Shown piece after piece: positions 5,183-5,548 of a stretch of DNA of 5,548 bases. The number at the start of each line of letters is the position of its first letter. Positions within the stretch are counted from its first letter, which is position 1. A program made the position numbers and the translations under genes. Location of the stretch: contig SLAK01000180.1 in NCBI GenBank assembly GCA_007126855.1, positions 1 through 5,548 of the forward strand, written 5' to 3'. Source of the DNA: Dehalococcoidia bacterium (GTDB taxonomy: Bacteria; Chloroflexota; Dehalococcoidia; Tepidiformales; Tepidiformaceae). The notes beneath the pieces were generated by a model that did not search any database, was not told the DNA's origin, and was given only the letters and a program-made list of their open reading frames with translations.

Positions 5183-5548
5183 ATGGCAGGCGGCTGGGAC
5201 CCGGCGCAATACGAGAAGTTCCGCGACGAGCGCAGGCAGCCGTTCTTCGACCTGCTGGCGATGATCGAAGCCATCCCGGGCGGGCGCGCCGTCGACCTGG
5301 GCTGCGGCACCGGCGAGCTGACGCGCGTGCTGCACGAGAGCAAGAAGCTGACGGTGACCATCGGCATCGACAACTCCGAGGCGATGCTTGCGAAGGCCGA
5401 AGCCTTTGCGGGGGACGGGCTGCGCTTCAAGCTGGGCACCTTCCTGCGCTTCGCGCCGCAGAAGCCGCTCGACCTGGTGTTTTCGAATGCCGCGCTGCAG
5501 TGGGCCCCGGAACACGAGAAGCTCTTCGAGCGGCTGTCGGCGGGACTG
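5183..5548 (+). CDS. SAM-dependent methyltransferase, trans-aconitate 2-methyltransferase-like (partial, 3' end missing)
   Basis: The frame is open from ATG 5183 to the window edge, giving the first 122 residues of what should be a protein of roughly 250-270. WDPAQYEKFRDERRQPFFDL at 5-24 matches the N terminus of trans-aconitate 2-methyltransferases (Tam). SAM-binding motif I is VDLGCGTGE at 37-45; GIDNSEAML at 61-69 carries Asp63, expected to contact the SAM ribose. FSNAALQWAPEHEKLF at 100-115 is highly characteristic of Tam. In Tam an acidic residue in a DI-x-x-W segment usually follows motif II; here that segment reads GTFLRFAP (85-92), with Thr86 in place of Asp. Tam methylates trans-aconitate, a toxic spontaneous product of cis-aconitate, in the cytoplasm; this protein may use another small carboxylic acid. 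It starts 3 nt after the CoA-transferase stop, so it probably belongs to the same operon. The nearest purines, GAAG at 5173-5176, make a weak ribosome-binding site. Confidence 0.85.
   Translation, partial: MAGGWDPAQYEKFRDERRQPFFDLLAMIEAIPGGRAVDLGCGTGELTRVLHESKKLTVTIGIDNSEAMLAKAEAFAGDGLRFKLGTFLRFAPQKPLDLVFSNAALQWAPEHEKLFERLSAGL

Noticed and set aside
3983..5515. A 510-codon minus-strand open frame opposite the CoA-transferase and methyltransferase.
   Set aside because: It is a shadow of two well-supported genes and low in complexity (His, Arg, Gln, Val); no domain is seen.

Overview
The window is a compact, roughly 65-70% GC bacterial segment. Every supported gene lies on the plus strand, and intergenic gaps are short or replaced by overlaps. 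No RNA gene, insertion sequence, CRISPR array or convincing terminator is visible, and no stretch over 300 bases lacks a gene. The mix of a lipoprotein-type NMT1/THI5-like ABC importer, a crotonase, a CaiB/BaiF CoA-transferase and a stand-alone nucleotidyltransferase is compatible with Chloroflexota, perhaps Dehalococcoidia. That is an impression from protein style, not a demonstrated assignment.

Left part (1-2620): a three-gene ABC importer in the order permease (23-856), lipoprotein substrate-binding protein (853-1839), ATPase (1853-2620). The binding protein has the NMT1/THI5 family signature beginning LDWTPNTNH. This points to uptake of a vitamin precursor such as a thiamin pyrimidine (ThiXYZ type), or riboflavin or a related ring compound (RibXY type). 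No biosynthetic gene inside the window fixes the substrate. The permease start overlaps the stop of an unseen upstream gene (ATGA), and the binding-protein start overlaps the permease stop the same way, so the transporter is the downstream part of a longer operon.

Middle (2617-3986): an 11-codon reading frame with a good ribosome-binding site overlaps the ATPase stop. It ends at an amber codon just before, and in frame with, a crotonase-superfamily gene (2662-3429). By hand alignment this crotonase has alanine at both positions where classical enoyl-CoA hydratases carry catalytic glutamates. Next comes a small nucleotidyltransferase-fold gene (3447-3986) of visibly lower GC, wedged between two CoA-thioester genes.

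Right part (3986-5548): a complete class III (CaiB/BaiF) CoA-transferase with its catalytic Asp, then, after 3 nt, the first 122 codons of a SAM-dependent methyltransferase resembling trans-aconitate 2-methyltransferase, cut by the window edge. Crotonase plus CoA-transferase suggests CoA-thioester metabolism of an unknown acid: the transferase would load CoA and the crotonase would act on the acyl-CoA.

Nothing here amounts to a clearly new system. The points most worth a second look are the glutamate-less crotonase, the nucleotidyltransferase inserted beside it, and the mini-ORF at the junction.
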